This document shows, in pieces, positions 43,646-53,890 of a stretch of DNA of 64,000 nucleotides (position 1 is the first letter of the stretch; every line of letters begins with the position of its first letter). The notes beneath the pieces are model-generated. The model was given only the letters and a program-made list of their open reading frames with translations, was not told where the DNA came from and searched no databases. The DNA is taken from the NCBI GenBank assembly GCA_030827315.1, contig JAURER010000006.1:1-64000 (forward strand), in the 5' to 3' direction. Source of the stretch: Gemmatimonadota bacterium (GTDB lineage: Bacteria > Gemmatimonadota > Gemmatimonadetes > Longimicrobiales > Gaopeijiaceae). Both the position numbers and the translations under genes were made by a program.

Positions 43646-45916
43646 ATGTCCGACCGACGCCAGGAAGCGCTCGACTACCACTCCGAGGGACGCCCCGGCA
43701 AGATCGAAGTCGTTCCCACCAAGGCGGTCGGCACCGCGAGGGATCTCAGCCTCGCCTATTCGCCCGGCGTGGCCGAGCCGTGCCGGGCCATCCATGCCAA
43801 CCCGGATGACGTCTTCCGTTACACGGCGCGGGGCAATCTCGTGGCGGTGGTTTCGAACGGGACCGCGGTGCTCGGGCTCGGCAATATCGGACCCATGGCC
43901 GCGAAGCCGGTGATGGAGGGCAAGGGCGTCCTCTTCAAGCGCTTCGCCGGAATCGACGTCTTCGATCTAGAGGTCGGCTCCGAGGATCCGAACGACGTGA
44001 TCCGCTTCTGCGAGCTCCTCGAGCCCACCGTCGGCGGGATCAATCTCGAGGACATCTCGGCGCCGGAGTGTTTCGTCATCGAGCGCACGCTCAAGGAGCG
44101 GCTCGACATCCCGGTCTTCCACGACGATCAGCACGGGACCGCCATCATCGCGGGCGCGGCGCTCATCAATGCGCTCGAGGTCGTGGGCAAGAAGATCGAG
44201 GAGGTCCGCGTCGTCTTCAGCGGGGCGGGCGCGTCGGCGCTCTCGACCGCCGATCACTTCCGGCGTCTCGGCGTGCCCGGGGACAACATCCTTATCTGCG
44301 ATTCGAAGGGCGTGCTCCACGAGGGCCGCGAGGCCGGGATGAACGAGTACAAGGCTCCGTATGTCGTGAAGACGGACCGCCGGACGCTCGAAGACGCCTT
44401 CCGGGACGCGGACGTCTTCGTGGGGCTTTCCGTGAAGGGGCTGGTGACCGCGGAGATGGTCGCTTCCATGGCGGAGCGTCCCATCATCTTCGCGCTCGCG
44501 AATCCGGACCCCGAGATCCTGCCGGAAGAGGTCGCAGCCGTCCGGTCGGACGCGATCATGGCGACGGGGCGCTCGGACTACCCGAACCAGGTGAACAACG
44601 TCCTCGGCTTCCCGTTCATCTTCCGCGGCGCGCTCGACGTGCGCGCGAGCGGGATCAACCCGGAGATGATGCTCGCCGCGACCCGGGCGCTTGCGGAGCT
44701 CGCCCGTGAGGAGGTGCCCGACACGGTGCGGGGCGCGTACGATGGATCCGAGATCTCGTTCGGTCCCGAGTACCTGATTCCGAAGCCGTTCGACCACCGG
44801 GTCCTGTGGCACGTTGCCCCGGCCGTGGCGCAGGCGGCCATGGAGACCGGAGTCGCCCGGCAGGCGCTGGACCTCGCCGAGTACGTCGACCGGCTGCGCG
44901 CGAGCCTGGGACCAGGTCGCGAGGTGATGCGCTGGATGACCGCCCGGGCCCGCAGCAGGAAGGCCCGAATCATCTTTCCCGAGGGACACAACGACACGAT
45001 CATCCGCGCCGCCGCCCAGCTCGTCGAGGACGGCATCTGCCACCCCGTACTGCTGGGTCGGGAGCCCCGGATCGCCGAGAAGGCGAAACGGCTCGGCGTC
45101 GATCTCGACGGGGTCGAGGTCATCTACGCGGCGGACCAGAGCGAGGAACGGGAAGAATACGCGAAGCGCCTCTTCGTCAAGCGCGGCCGCAAGGGACTCA
45201 CCCTCGCGGAGGCGAAGTGGAACCTGTACAAGCCGATTTACTACGCGGCCAGCCTCGTCCAGGACGGCAAGGCGGATGCCCTGGTGCACGGGATCGAGGC
45301 CAACTACGGCGAGGCGCTGCGTCCGTGTCTGCACGTGATCGGGCCCGAGCCGGGTGGCAACGGGCGGGTCTCCGGCCTCCAGATGCTCGCCTTCCCGAAT
45401 CGAGAACTGGTTTTCTTCGCGGACACCACGGTCAACATCGAACCCGACGCGCGTGCGCTGGCCGAGATCGCGCTGCAGAGCGCGAACTTCGTGACCGAGC
45501 TCGGCATCAAGCCACGCATCGCGATGGTCTCCTTCTCGAACTTCGGATCGTCGATCCACGACGAGACGACGCGGGCGGCGCAGGCCGCGGAGATGGTGCG
45601 CAACGCCATGCCGGATCTGGAGATCGACGGCGAGATGCAGGCCGACACCGCGGTCGACGCGCTCAAGCTCCGCACGGTCTACCCGTTCTCGCACCTGACG
45701 GGCCCGGCGAACGTGCTCGTGTTCTCGCGGCTGTCCGCCGCGAACGCCTCGTACAAGCTGCTCGGCACCCTCGGCGGGGCCGACGTGATCGGCCCGGTCC
45801 TGCTCGGAATGGCGCGGCCCGTGCACATTCTGCAGCGCGCGAGCTCGCTCCAGGACGTGCTGAACCTCGCGACGGTCGCATCGGTGGACTGGCAGGCTCG
45901 AAGTAGTAAGATTTGA
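43646..45916 (+). CDS. maeB: NADP-dependent malic enzyme, MaeB type with phosphotransacetylase-like domain
   Basis: Oxidatively decarboxylates malate to pyruvate. The 756 residues hold the malic-enzyme N-terminal domain ([31 protein letters not shown]) and an NAD(P)-binding domain ([16 protein letters not shown]). From about residue 430 there is a phosphotransacetylase-like domain ([22 protein letters not shown]) that is regulatory in E. coli MaeB. ATG 43646 starts the conserved N-terminus. It lies just upstream of pckA. The two enzymes connect C4 acids to pyruvate and PEP, as needed for growth on amino acids. Confidence 0.95.
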   Translation: MSDRRQEALDYHSEGRPGKIEVVPTKAVGTARDLSLAYSPGVAEPCRAIHANPDDVFRYTARGNLVAVVSNGTAVLGLGNIGPMAAKPVMEGKGVLFKRFAGIDVFDLEVGSEDPNDVIRFCELLEPTVGGINLEDISAPECFVIERTLKERLDIPVFHDDQHGTAIIAGAALINALEVVGKKIEEVRVVFSGAGASALSTADHFRRLGVPGDNILICDSKGVLHEGREAGMNEYKAPYVVKTDRRTLEDAFRDADVFVGLSVKGLVTAEMVASMAERPIIFALANPDPEILPEEVAAVRSDAIMATGRSDYPNQVNNVLGFPFIFRGALDVRASGINPEMMLAATRALAELAREEVPDTVRGAYDGSEISFGPEYLIPKPFDHRVLWHVAPAVAQAAMETGVARQALDLAEYVDRLRASLGPGREVMRWMTARARSRKARIIFPEGHNDTIIRAAAQLVEDGICHPVLLGREPRIAEKAKRLGVDLDGVEVIYAADQSEEREEYAKRLFVKRGRKGLTLAEAKWNLYKPIYYAASLVQDGKADALVHGIEANYGEALRPCLHVIGPEPGGNGRVSGLQMLAFPNRELVFFADTTVNIEPDARALAEIALQSANFVTELGIKPRIAMVSFSNFGSSIHDETTRAAQAAEMVRNAMPDLEIDGEMQADTAVDALKLRTVYPFSHLTGPANVLVFSRLSAANASYKLLGTLGGADVIGPVLLGMARPVHILQRASSLQDVLNLATVASVDWQARSSKI

Positions 45917-45922
45917 GGCCTT

Positions 45923-45945
45923 CCCCGCGCGCTTCGGCGGCGGGG
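45923..45945 (+). terminator. Possible terminator after maeB
   Basis: CCCCGC pairs with GCGGGG over a loop with an internal CTTCGG, 7 bp past the maeB stop and 109 bp before pckA. The T-rich tail is weak (TCGTTCCATTT). Confidence 0.35.
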
Positions 45946-46053
45946 TCGTTCCATTTCCGACCTACGAGATTCGAGCCGGCGCACGTCGCGGCCGTCCCGC
46001 CCGAGGCGGTACGGGGCCGCCGACCGACGCCGGTCTTCGCACGGAGACCGTTG

Positions 46054-47664
46054 ATGACCCCCGACAGCATGGAGTCCACGATGGCAGGCCACGGCCGGAG
46101 CCTCGCTCGCCACGGCATCGAACCGACCGGTGAGGTCCACTGGAACCTGTCACCCGCGCGGCTCTACGAAGAGACCCTGGCGCGCGGCGACGGGCAGATC
46201 GCCCACATGGGCGCCATCTCCGTGGTGACCGCGCCGCACACCGGACGTTCTCCGAACGACCGCTTCGTCGTGCGCGACGAGAACTCCGAGGGCACGGTCG
46301 ACTGGGGCAAGGTCAACGTCGCGGTATCCCCCGAGCACTACGACGCGCTCCGCGCAGAGGTCGTCCACTACCTGAGCGGGCGTGACCTGTTCGTGCACGA
46401 CGCCCGCGCGGGTGAGGATCCCACGCACGGGCTCAACGTCCGCGTGGTGAGCGAGGGGTCGTGGTACGCACTCTTCGCGTACAACATGTTCCTCCGCCTC
46501 GACGCCGCGGAGCTCGAGGGCTTCGAGCCCGACTTCACGGTCATCCACGCACCGCTGTACAAGGCGTCGCCCGAGCGGCACGGGACGCGGACCGAAACGG
46601 CCATCATGGTGAACTTCACCCGCCGCGAGGTCCTCATTGCAGGAACGCGTTACGGGGGTGAGATCAAGAAGTCGGTCTTCTCCGTGCTCAACTACATGCT
46701 GCCCGACGCAGGCGTCTTTCCGATGCACTGCTCGGCCAACGTGGGTGAGGGCGGGGACGTGGCACTCTTCTTCGGACTCTCCGGCACCGGCAAGACGACG
46801 CTTTCGGCGGATGCGACCCGCGGGCTGATCGGCGACGACGAGCACGGGTGGAGCCGGGAAGGCGTCTTCAACTTCGAGGGTGGCTGCTACGCCAAAACCA
46901 TCCGTCTCTCGCCGGAGGGCGAGCCTGAGATCTACAGGGCGACGCAGATGTTCGGCACGATCCTCGAGAACGTGACGCTGCACGAGGCGACCCGGGAGAT
47001 CGACTTCGACGACGGGTCGGTCACCGAGAACACGCGGGCGTCCTACCCGATCCACTACATCCCGAACGCGGTCCTGCCGAGTCGGACCGGTCACCCGAGC
47101 AACGTCGTATTCCTCACGGCCGATGCATTCGGCGTGCTCCCTCCGATTGCCCGCCTGACCCCCGAGCAGGCGATGTATCACTTCCTGTCAGGATACACGG
47201 CCAAGGTCGCCGGGACCGAGCGGGGCGTGACGGAGCCGTCCGCGACGTTCAGTGCCTGCTTCGGTGCGCCGTTCCTGCCGCGCCACCCCGGAGTCTATGC
47301 GGAGATGCTCGGCGAGAAGCTTCGGCAGCACGACGCCACCGTGTGGCTGGTGAACACGGGGTGGAGCGGTGGTGGGTACGGCGTGGGGAGCCGGATGAAG
47401 CTCGGCTACACCCGGGCCATGGTGAACGCGGCGCTTGCAGGAGCCCTCGACGGCGTCGACTTCGTGACGGATCCGGTGTTCGGTCTTTCGATTCCGGTGG
47501 CGGTGCCGAACGTTCCGTCGCACGTCCTGCAACCGCGGGAGACGTGGGCCGAACCGTCCGCGTACGACGCGGCGGCGGAGAAGCTGGCAGGGATGTTCCG
47601 CGCGAACTTCGAGAGATTCTCCGACCAGGTTTCGGATGCGATCAAGGCGGCGGGCCCCCGCTGA
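46054..47664 (+). CDS. pckA: Phosphoenolpyruvate carboxykinase (ATP)
   Basis: Converts oxaloacetate to PEP with ATP, the entry to gluconeogenesis. The 536 residues match the family. The kinase P-loop [13 protein letters not shown] lies about residue 242, with the substrate site RSPNDRFVV near residue 60, [12 protein letters not shown] with the metal/substrate Lys, and [15 protein letters not shown] 46054 is preferred (CGGAGA upstream). ATG 46069 is possible. The frame is open to 45913, but that stretch is the maeB-pckA spacer. It pairs functionally with maeB. Confidence 0.96.
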   Translation: MTPDSMESTMAGHGRSLARHGIEPTGEVHWNLSPARLYEETLARGDGQIAHMGAISVVTAPHTGRSPNDRFVVRDENSEGTVDWGKVNVAVSPEHYDALRAEVVHYLSGRDLFVHDARAGEDPTHGLNVRVVSEGSWYALFAYNMFLRLDAAELEGFEPDFTVIHAPLYKASPERHGTRTETAIMVNFTRREVLIAGTRYGGEIKKSVFSVLNYMLPDAGVFPMHCSANVGEGGDVALFFGLSGTGKTTLSADATRGLIGDDEHGWSREGVFNFEGGCYAKTIRLSPEGEPEIYRATQMFGTILENVTLHEATREIDFDDGSVTENTRASYPIHYIPNAVLPSRTGHPSNVVFLTADAFGVLPPIARLTPEQAMYHFLSGYTAKVAGTERGVTEPSATFSACFGAPFLPRHPGVYAEMLGEKLRQHDATVWLVNTGWSGGGYGVGSRMKLGYTRAMVNAALAGALDGVDFVTDPVFGLSIPVAVPNVPSHVLQPRETWAEPSAYDAAAEKLAGMFRANFERFSDQVSDAIKAAGPR

Positions 47665-47741
47665 GACGCGATGCCCATCGGGTGGTTGTGACGGCCGAGG
47701 CGCTTGTCGTGGCTGAGGTACGCGCCTAACGTGCCACCACG

Positions 47742-49007
47742 ATGAGCGCCGACGACGCCCTGCCGATGCCCGGCGCCCCGATCGACGATGGGGATGCCGG
47801 TTCCGCGAATGCCCTTCGCGAAGCGCTGGGCGGCGACTTCGAGGTCGTGCGCCGTCTGGGCAAGGGTTCCATGGCGACCGTGTGGCTCGCCAGGGAGAAG
47901 GCGCTCGGCCGGCTGGTGGCGTTGAAGGTGCTCCTGCCGGGGCGCGCGCGGGACGAGACGGCCCGCAGGCGGTTCGAGCGGGAGGCCAGGGCTTCCGCGT
48001 CGCTCGTTCATCCCAACGTCGTACAGGTGTTTCGCTTCGGCCGTCTACCAGACGAGACGCCGTACCTCGTGATGCGTTTCGTGAAGGGTCGCACTATGGA
48101 GGAGCGGCTCGCGGCCGAGGGCAGGCTGCCGGCGGCCTTGGCGCGCAAGGTACTCCGCGACGTCACCTCTGCCCTGACTGCTGCCCACGCGCAGGGTATC
48201 GTACACCGCGACGTTCGCCCCGCGAACGTGCTCTGGGACGAGGAGGCGCAGTCGGCGCACCTTGCCGATTTCGGCATCGCCGCCCTGCTCACGACCGGGA
48301 ACGAGGAGTCGGCACGGCTCACGAAGACCGGCCAGATGGTGGGTGACCCCCGCTACCTCAGCCCCGAGCAGCTGCTGGATCAGGATCTGACCGAGCTGGC
48401 GGACATGTACGCGGTCGGGGTGCTCGGCTACGAGCTGTACACGGGTGACGGGCCGTACGAGGCGAAGACAAATACCCAGTGGATCACCGCGCACCTGACC
48501 GCCGAGCCGCGCGATCTCCGGCAGGTTCGGCCGGACGTCGAGCCGGAGGTGGCGGACCTGCTGCGGCGCTGTCTCAACCGCGAGCCGAACCATCGCCCGA
48601 GCGCGGCGGACGCAGCGCGACTGCTGGGTGGTGATGCCGCTAAGGGTGCGAACCGTCGGGCCGGGCCTGGCGGGACTGCGGCAGCCGGTGTGCCGACGGG
48701 CGTCGGCGAGGGGGACGTACAGGAGCTTCTCCGGCGACGTGTTCCGCAGATCGTGCTGGCGGCCGCGGCGGGTGCATGGCTGCTCCTGCAGTTCGTCTCG
48801 ATGCTCGTCGAGCAGGGAACGCTCGGCCGGATCTTCTGGCGTCTCACGTTGCCGCTGTCGATTTGCGGAGTCCTCGCCACGGCGGTGATCGCCTGGTTCC
48901 ACGGAGAAAAGGGGAAGCAGGAGGCGAGCGCCCTCGAGTACGTGCTGCTGGCGGGTATCGCGGTCGTGTGGCTCGGCATCAGCACGTGGATCGTCTTCGG
49001 GGGCTAG
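47742..49007 (+). CDS. Membrane-anchored Ser/Thr protein kinase (PknB/Hanks type)
   Basis: 421 residues with an N-terminal kinase domain (about residues 32-290): glycine loop LGKGSMATVW, VALKVL with the ATP Lys, catalytic loop HRDVRPANVLW, and LADFGIAAL (DFG). The catalytic-loop Lys of the usual HRDxKPxN is Arg, a mild and probably tolerated change. After a Gly/Ala linker come three hydrophobic helices (about residues 340-358, 366-385 and 398-418). The chain ends in the membrane with no extracellular sensor such as PASTA. The signal is therefore unlikely to be sensed outside by this chain. Confidence 0.92.
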   Translation: MSADDALPMPGAPIDDGDAGSANALREALGGDFEVVRRLGKGSMATVWLAREKALGRLVALKVLLPGRARDETARRRFEREARASASLVHPNVVQVFRFGRLPDETPYLVMRFVKGRTMEERLAAEGRLPAALARKVLRDVTSALTAAHAQGIVHRDVRPANVLWDEEAQSAHLADFGIAALLTTGNEESARLTKTGQMVGDPRYLSPEQLLDQDLTELADMYAVGVLGYELYTGDGPYEAKTNTQWITAHLTAEPRDLRQVRPDVEPEVADLLRRCLNREPNHRPSAADAARLLGGDAAKGANRRAGPGGTAAAGVPTGVGEGDVQELLRRRVPQIVLAAAAGAWLLLQFVSMLVEQGTLGRIFWRLTLPLSICGVLATAVIAWFHGEKGKQEASALEYVLLAGIAVVWLGISTWIVFGG

Positions 49008-49099
49008 CATCGGAGTCGCGCTTGGCGTGATGCCGGTTTGCCCTTCGAGCCGTTAGCTTCGGGCGCTTGACTCGCCGCCCTCGCACCGGAAGGCCGACC

Positions 49100-50509
49100 A
49101 TGTTCCACGCCCTCTTCCGCCCCCGTCTCGACTTCCCCGCCCGGCGCGTCCTCGCGCTGACCGCCGCGTGTCTCGCGGTGGTGGCCCCCGCGAGCGCCCA
49201 GGCGCCCGCGAACGTTCCGGACGACGCACCCGCTCGGTACCACCCGCTTCCGACGCTCCGGGATCAGGCGCGGGAGCAGCAGGCGTGGCTCGAGATGCGC
49301 ATGGAACGCGTCCTCCCCGCGCTGATGGCGGAGTACGACGTGCGCATGTGGATCCTCTCGATGCGCGAGTACGCGGAGGATCCGGTGTTCTGGTCGATCA
49401 CGTCTCCGACCACCTTCGCTGCCCGTCGGCGCTCGATCTACGTGATCACCCGGCGGGACGACGGGACGCTGGAGCGCCTGGCGCTCGGCGGTACGAGCCA
49501 GGGCGGTGTCTTCGAGGCGTTCCGCTCGACGCGGCCGGCACCGACGCAGCCCACGGGCGAGCTGGTGGGGAACGAGCAGTGGAATCTCCTGCGCGAGCTC
49601 GTGGAGGACCGGGACCCCGAGAACATCGTGCTCAACATCGATCCGGAGTGGGCCTTCTCCGACGGGCTCCACGCGGGCGAGGCCGAGGCGCTTCTCGAGG
49701 CGCTCGGTGACGATTACGCCGGTCGAGTGAAGCGTGAGCCTCGCCTGGCCATGAACTACATCTCGCTCCGGCTTCCGGAGATGATGCCCCGTTACCGGAA
49801 GATCGAGGAGAGCGTGCACGCACTCATTTCAGAGGCGTTCTCGAACTCGGTCATCACCCCCGGCGTCACCACGACGGAGGACGTCGTCTGGTGGATGCGC
49901 CAGAAGCTCCAGGACCTCGGTTATACGACGTGGTTCCAGACGTCCGTCGACGTGCAGCGCGAGGGCGATGTCCCGTCGGAGGGGCCCGTCGTGATCCAGC
50001 CGGGTGACCTGCTCTGGACCGATTTCGGCGTGGTCGCGCTCAACCTCCACACCGATACGCAGCACATGGGCTACGTCCTGCGCGAGGGAGAGACCGACGC
50101 GCCCGCCGGACTCAAGCGCTGTCTGGCCAACTCGAACCGCCTGCAGGACATCACGCTCGAGCACATGGAGCCGGGTCTGACCGGCAACGAGGTCCTTGCC
50201 CGGGCGCTCGCGCAGATGCGCACCGAGGGCATCAACGGCACGATCTACTCCCACCCCATCGGCGACCACGGCCACGGCGCCGGACCCCTCATCGGGCGCT
50301 GGGACGCGCAGGAGGGTGTTCCGGTCCGCGGTGACGCCGTGATGCTGGCCAACGTCTGGCACTCGATCGAACTCCAGGCGACCACGGAGATTCCGGAGTG
50401 GGGCGGCAAGCCCGCTTCGTGCCGCCAGGAGGAGGAGGCGTACCTCGACGAGGACGGCGCGCGCCACTGGGTCTACCGACGGCAGAGCACGTTGCACCTG
50501 GTCTGGTAG
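49100..50509 (+). CDS. Exported M24-family (Xaa-Pro aminopeptidase-like) metallopeptidase
   Basis: 469 residues with a signal peptide (about residues 1-34, ending ASAQ). An N-terminal creatinase-like domain (residues 60-210) is followed by the pita-bread catalytic domain. Candidate metal ligands occur in order: DLLWTDFGV (Asp), NLHTDTQ (Asp), HPIGDHGHGAG (His) and a late Glu (ATTEIPEWGG). The last region departs from classical aminopeptidase P, so activity may differ. ATG 49100 follows GGAAGG. It is the first of three secreted peptidase genes here. Confidence 0.85.
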   Translation: MFHALFRPRLDFPARRVLALTAACLAVVAPASAQAPANVPDDAPARYHPLPTLRDQAREQQAWLEMRMERVLPALMAEYDVRMWILSMREYAEDPVFWSITSPTTFAARRRSIYVITRRDDGTLERLALGGTSQGGVFEAFRSTRPAPTQPTGELVGNEQWNLLRELVEDRDPENIVLNIDPEWAFSDGLHAGEAEALLEALGDDYAGRVKREPRLAMNYISLRLPEMMPRYRKIEESVHALISEAFSNSVITPGVTTTEDVVWWMRQKLQDLGYTTWFQTSVDVQREGDVPSEGPVVIQPGDLLWTDFGVVALNLHTDTQHMGYVLREGETDAPAGLKRCLANSNRLQDITLEHMEPGLTGNEVLARALAQMRTEGINGTIYSHPIGDHGHGAGPLIGRWDAQEGVPVRGDAVMLANVWHSIELQATTEIPEWGGKPASCRQEEEAYLDEDGARHWVYRRQSTLHLVW

Positions 50510-50549
50510 CGTTGCCTCCGACCCTCCTCTCGTCCGGGAGCGCCCACCG

Positions 50550-51965
50550 GTGAGCGTCCCGAAACCAGGCAAGCGATTCGACCGGTCCATCGTCGAGGGA
50601 CCGATCCGTGGGGCCGTGTGGAAGCTCGCGTGGCCCACGATGCTGCAGAACATCATCGGGGGGATGCAGGGCCTCGTCGACCACGCCATGGTCGGTAACT
50701 ACGTCGGCTATACGGGCAACGCCGCCATCGGGGTGGCGTGGCAGATCTTCCTGGTGGTCGTCGTGTTCATCAGCTCCCTGTTCACGGGCATGGGGGTTCT
50801 CGTGGCGCGCTTCGCCGGGGCGGACGAGCCGGAGAAGGTGAACCGGACCGTCCACCAGGCGTTCCTGACCTCGATCATGCTCGTGGCCTTCGTGCTCGCT
50901 CCCATCGGGTACGTGCTGTCGCCCACCCTCCTCGACCTCGTGAACGCCTCGCCCGAGGTGCAGGCCGAGGCGCGCCCGTACCTGCGCGTGATGTTCGTCT
51001 TCTCCTTCGGGATGCTGCTCTTCTTCATGCTCGGCGGGGCGCTCCGGTCCGCGGGGGACGCCAAGACGCCCCTCAGGCTCGGTGTGGTGCTGACCGTGCT
51101 CAACATCGGCCTCAACGTGATCTTCATCCGTGGGCTCGGACCGATTCCGGCCTTCGGGACGGTCGGGGCCGCCATGGGCACGGTGATCTCCGGTGCGATC
51201 GTGAGCGTCTACGCCATCTTCCGGTTGTACGGAGGCGGCTGGGTCGTCCAATTCCATCGCGGCCTGGGTTGGCGACCGGACTGGCACGTGATCGGCCAGC
51301 TGTTCCGCTTCGGACTCCCGACGGGGATCCAGGGCGTCGCGATGAATATCGGCGGGGTGCTGCTGCTCGCCTTCATCGGGTCGCTGGCGATGAGCGCGCA
51401 GGCGCAGGCGGCCTACGTGGTGAGCTACACCCAGCTCTTCTCGTTCATCACGTGGACGTCTGTCGGCATCATGGGCGCGACGGCCGCGGTGGCGGGGCAG
51501 AACCTGGGTGCCGGCCAGCCGGATCGGACGGCGAAGTCGGTCAACGTCGCGGCGGGATTCGGCCTCTCGCTGGCCGCGGGGATCGGCCTCTCGTTCCTTC
51601 TCGTGCCCCGGGCGCTGCTGGGGGTCTTCGGCATGGACGATCCGGTGGTCGTTGCCCTGAGCGTGCAGCTCCTCCACTACCTCGCGGTGTCGGGCCTGTT
51701 CATCACCGTGGCGCTCGCGTACACCGGGGGTCTCCAGGGGACCGGAGACACGAAGAGTCCCATGTACATCTCCATTGTGTCGCAGGTCGTCGTGCCTGTG
51801 GGGATGTGCTTCGCCATCCAGACCCTCTCGACGCTCGAGCCCCGGGACATCTGGCTGGCCATCGTGCTCGGTCACGTGACGCGTGCGACGCTCAGCGTGA
51901 TCGTCTTCCGTCGGGGTCGCTGGCGTGACATCGAGGTCGACATCGGGGACCGACGCCCGGCCTGA
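50550..51965 (+). CDS. MATE-family efflux transporter
   Basis: An inner-membrane cation/drug antiporter of 471 residues with 12 predicted helices in two halves. Family features include LAWPTMLQNIIGGMQGLVDHAMVGNYVG and, in the first half, GGALRSAGDAKTPLRLG. The second half has GIMGATAAVAGQNLGAGQPDRT and the matching GGLQGTGDTKSPMYIS. GTG 50550 is chosen because the conserved first helix starts about 25 residues later. The substrate is not predictable. Confidence 0.93.
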   Translation: MSVPKPGKRFDRSIVEGPIRGAVWKLAWPTMLQNIIGGMQGLVDHAMVGNYVGYTGNAAIGVAWQIFLVVVVFISSLFTGMGVLVARFAGADEPEKVNRTVHQAFLTSIMLVAFVLAPIGYVLSPTLLDLVNASPEVQAEARPYLRVMFVFSFGMLLFFMLGGALRSAGDAKTPLRLGVVLTVLNIGLNVIFIRGLGPIPAFGTVGAAMGTVISGAIVSVYAIFRLYGGGWVVQFHRGLGWRPDWHVIGQLFRFGLPTGIQGVAMNIGGVLLLAFIGSLAMSAQAQAAYVVSYTQLFSFITWTSVGIMGATAAVAGQNLGAGQPDRTAKSVNVAAGFGLSLAAGIGLSFLLVPRALLGVFGMDDPVVVALSVQLLHYLAVSGLFITVALAYTGGLQGTGDTKSPMYISIVSQVVVPVGMCFAIQTLSTLEPRDIWLAIVLGHVTRATLSVIVFRRGRWRDIEVDIGDRRPA

Positions 51966-52046
51966 CGCGCCTCGCCAACGGCGCCGGGCACCCCCATTAT
52001 GGGCCTCCGCACATCGCCCGTTCATCGAAAGAAGGCGAGCAGGTCC

Positions 52047-52514
52047 ATGGCGAAGCAGTACTGGCTCATGAAGTCCGAACCGGACGTCTACTCCATCGCG
52101 GATCTGGAGCGCGACGGCTCCACTTCGTGGGAGGGCGTCCGAAACTACCAGGCCCGCAACAACATGCAGGCCATGAAGGTCGGGGATGAGGTGCTCTATT
52201 ATCACTCGAACGCGAAGCCGCCGGGCGTGGTCGGCATCGCCCGAGTGCGCCGCGAAGCCTACCCCGACCACCACGCGTTCGACCGGAAGCACAAGTACTT
52301 CGACGCGAAGTCCGACCCGACGAATCCCACCTGGTTCATGGTCGACATCGAGTTCGTCTCGAAGGTCGACGACGTGGACGTCCCGCTCTCCCTTCCGGAC
52401 ATCAGGGACGATCCGGCGCTCGCGGACATGGAGCTGATTCGGTACGGGCGACTCTCGGTGCAGTCGGTGAAGAAGACCGAGTTTGCCCGCGTGAAGAAGC
52501 TGGCGGGGCTGTGA
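52047..52514 (+). CDS. EVE-domain protein
   Basis: 155 residues forming an EVE domain (PUA-like fold), related to mammalian THYN1. Typical segments are YWLMKSEPDVYSI, WEGVRNYQARNNM, DEVLYYHSNAKPPGVVGIARV and PTWFMVDIEFV. EVE domains bind modified bases in DNA or RNA. In bacteria some accompany restriction systems, but none is nearby. ATG 52047 is chosen as the conserved start. Its stop overlaps the next gene start (GTGA). Confidence 0.93.
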   Translation: MAKQYWLMKSEPDVYSIADLERDGSTSWEGVRNYQARNNMQAMKVGDEVLYYHSNAKPPGVVGIARVRREAYPDHHAFDRKHKYFDAKSDPTNPTWFMVDIEFVSKVDDVDVPLSLPDIRDDPALADMELIRYGRLSVQSVKKTEFARVKKLAGL

Positions 52515-53839
52515 TCGCGCCCGTCCCGGGGGTGCACGCCGGGATCGCCCGGTGGCGGACCGGCGGGCCGCTGTTCGCGGCGTTGCTCGTTCTGACGTGC
52601 GTGCTGCCGGCGCAGGCGCAGAGGGTGCCGGACGCGCGCGCCCTCGGCGTTCGTCTGGAGGGCGAACCCGGGCCGAACAACGCGATCACCGACGTGGCGG
52701 GAGTCGAGGTCGGGCACGCGACGATTATCCGGGGTGACGGCGCGCTCGAGGTCGGACAGGGACCAGTCCGCACGGGCGTCACGGCGATCCTGCCGCGCGG
52801 GCAGGAAGCGGGCGACTCCGTGTTCGCAGCCTGGTACAGTCTCAACGGAAACGGTGAGATGACGGGCACCACGTGGATCGAGCATTCCGGCATCCTCGAG
52901 ACGCCGATCCTGATCACGAACACCCACAGCGTGGGCGTCGTGCGCGATGCGGTCATCGACTGGATGCGGCGGAGCGATCCGACTTTCCTGTGGGGGCTTC
53001 CCGTCGTGGCCGAGACGTACGACGGCAGGCTGAACGACATCAACGGCTTCCATGTGAAGCCCGAGCACGTCTTCGCCGCGCTCGACGGGGCGCGATCCGG
53101 GCCGGTGGAGCAGGGCGCGGTCGGTGGCGGCACCGGGATGGTGTGCCACGGCTTCAAGGGCGGCATCGGGTCATCGTCGAGGAGCGTCGGCCCCTACACG
53201 GTCGGCGTCCTGGTGCAGTGCAACCAGGGCCGTCGGGGCGACCTGCGGATCGCGGGCGTGCCGGTCGGGCAGCTCATGCCAGAGCCCGTCGCTTGCTACG
53301 CGGATCGCTCCGTGCCCGCGGCTTCGCGGTCGAGCGGCGTGCCCTGGTGCGCCGAAGCGAACGACCCACGTCCCGACGGCGCGGACCACGGTGGCCGCAC
53401 GGCCCCGTCCCAGCCGTCAGGGGGTGTGCTCGAGCCGATCGAGGAGGGGATGGGCTCGATCATCATCGTGCTCGCGACCGACGCGCCGCTGCTGCCGACG
53501 CAGATCAAGCGCCTGGTGACCCGAACCTCGATGGGGCTCGCGCGCATCGGGGGGATGGGCTACAACGGGTCGGGCGACATCTTCATCGGGTTCTCCACGG
53601 CCAACCGGGCCGCGGCGGCCGAGCGGGGCGAGCCGGTCGGTCTCGAGATGCTACCCAACGACGCGCTCAACCCATTCATCTCGGCCTCCGTGCACGCCAC
53701 AGAGGAGGCCATTCTCAACGCGATGCTTGCGGCCGGGACCCTGACGGGCATCAACGGATATACGGTTCCCGCGCTGCCGCACGATCGGCTGCGCGAGATC
53801 ATGGAACGGACCAACGCCGCCCTGGAACGCGGGCGCTGA
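52511..53839 (+). CDS. Exported P1-family peptidase (DmpA/BapA-type aminopeptidase)
   Basis: 442 residues with a signal peptide (about residues 1-37, ending AQAQ). P1 peptidases are N-terminal-nucleophile enzymes. The precursor cuts itself before a Ser, which then acts as nucleophile, and members release L- or D-amino acids or beta-amino acids from peptides. Here the cleavage motif EEGMG followed by SIIIVLATD puts the nucleophile at Ser316. Other signatures are NAITDVAGVEVGHATI, TGVTAILPRG, NTHSVGVVRDAV and GGGTGMVCHGFKGGIGSSSR. A low-complexity insert (about 275-305) precedes the cut site. GTG 52511 overlaps the EVE gene stop. Confidence 0.93.
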   Translation: MIAPVPGVHAGIARWRTGGPLFAALLVLTCVLPAQAQRVPDARALGVRLEGEPGPNNAITDVAGVEVGHATIIRGDGALEVGQGPVRTGVTAILPRGQEAGDSVFAAWYSLNGNGEMTGTTWIEHSGILETPILITNTHSVGVVRDAVIDWMRRSDPTFLWGLPVVAETYDGRLNDINGFHVKPEHVFAALDGARSGPVEQGAVGGGTGMVCHGFKGGIGSSSRSVGPYTVGVLVQCNQGRRGDLRIAGVPVGQLMPEPVACYADRSVPAASRSSGVPWCAEANDPRPDGADHGGRTAPSQPSGGVLEPIEEGMGSIIIVLATDAPLLPTQIKRLVTRTSMGLARIGGMGYNGSGDIFIGFSTANRAAAAERGEPVGLEMLPNDALNPFISASVHATEEAILNAMLAAGTLTGINGYTVPALPHDRLREIMERTNAALERGR

Positions 53840-53890
53840 CTCGGCGGCGACCCGTCCTCCCACACTCGAATCGATGGAGCTGGCACGACG

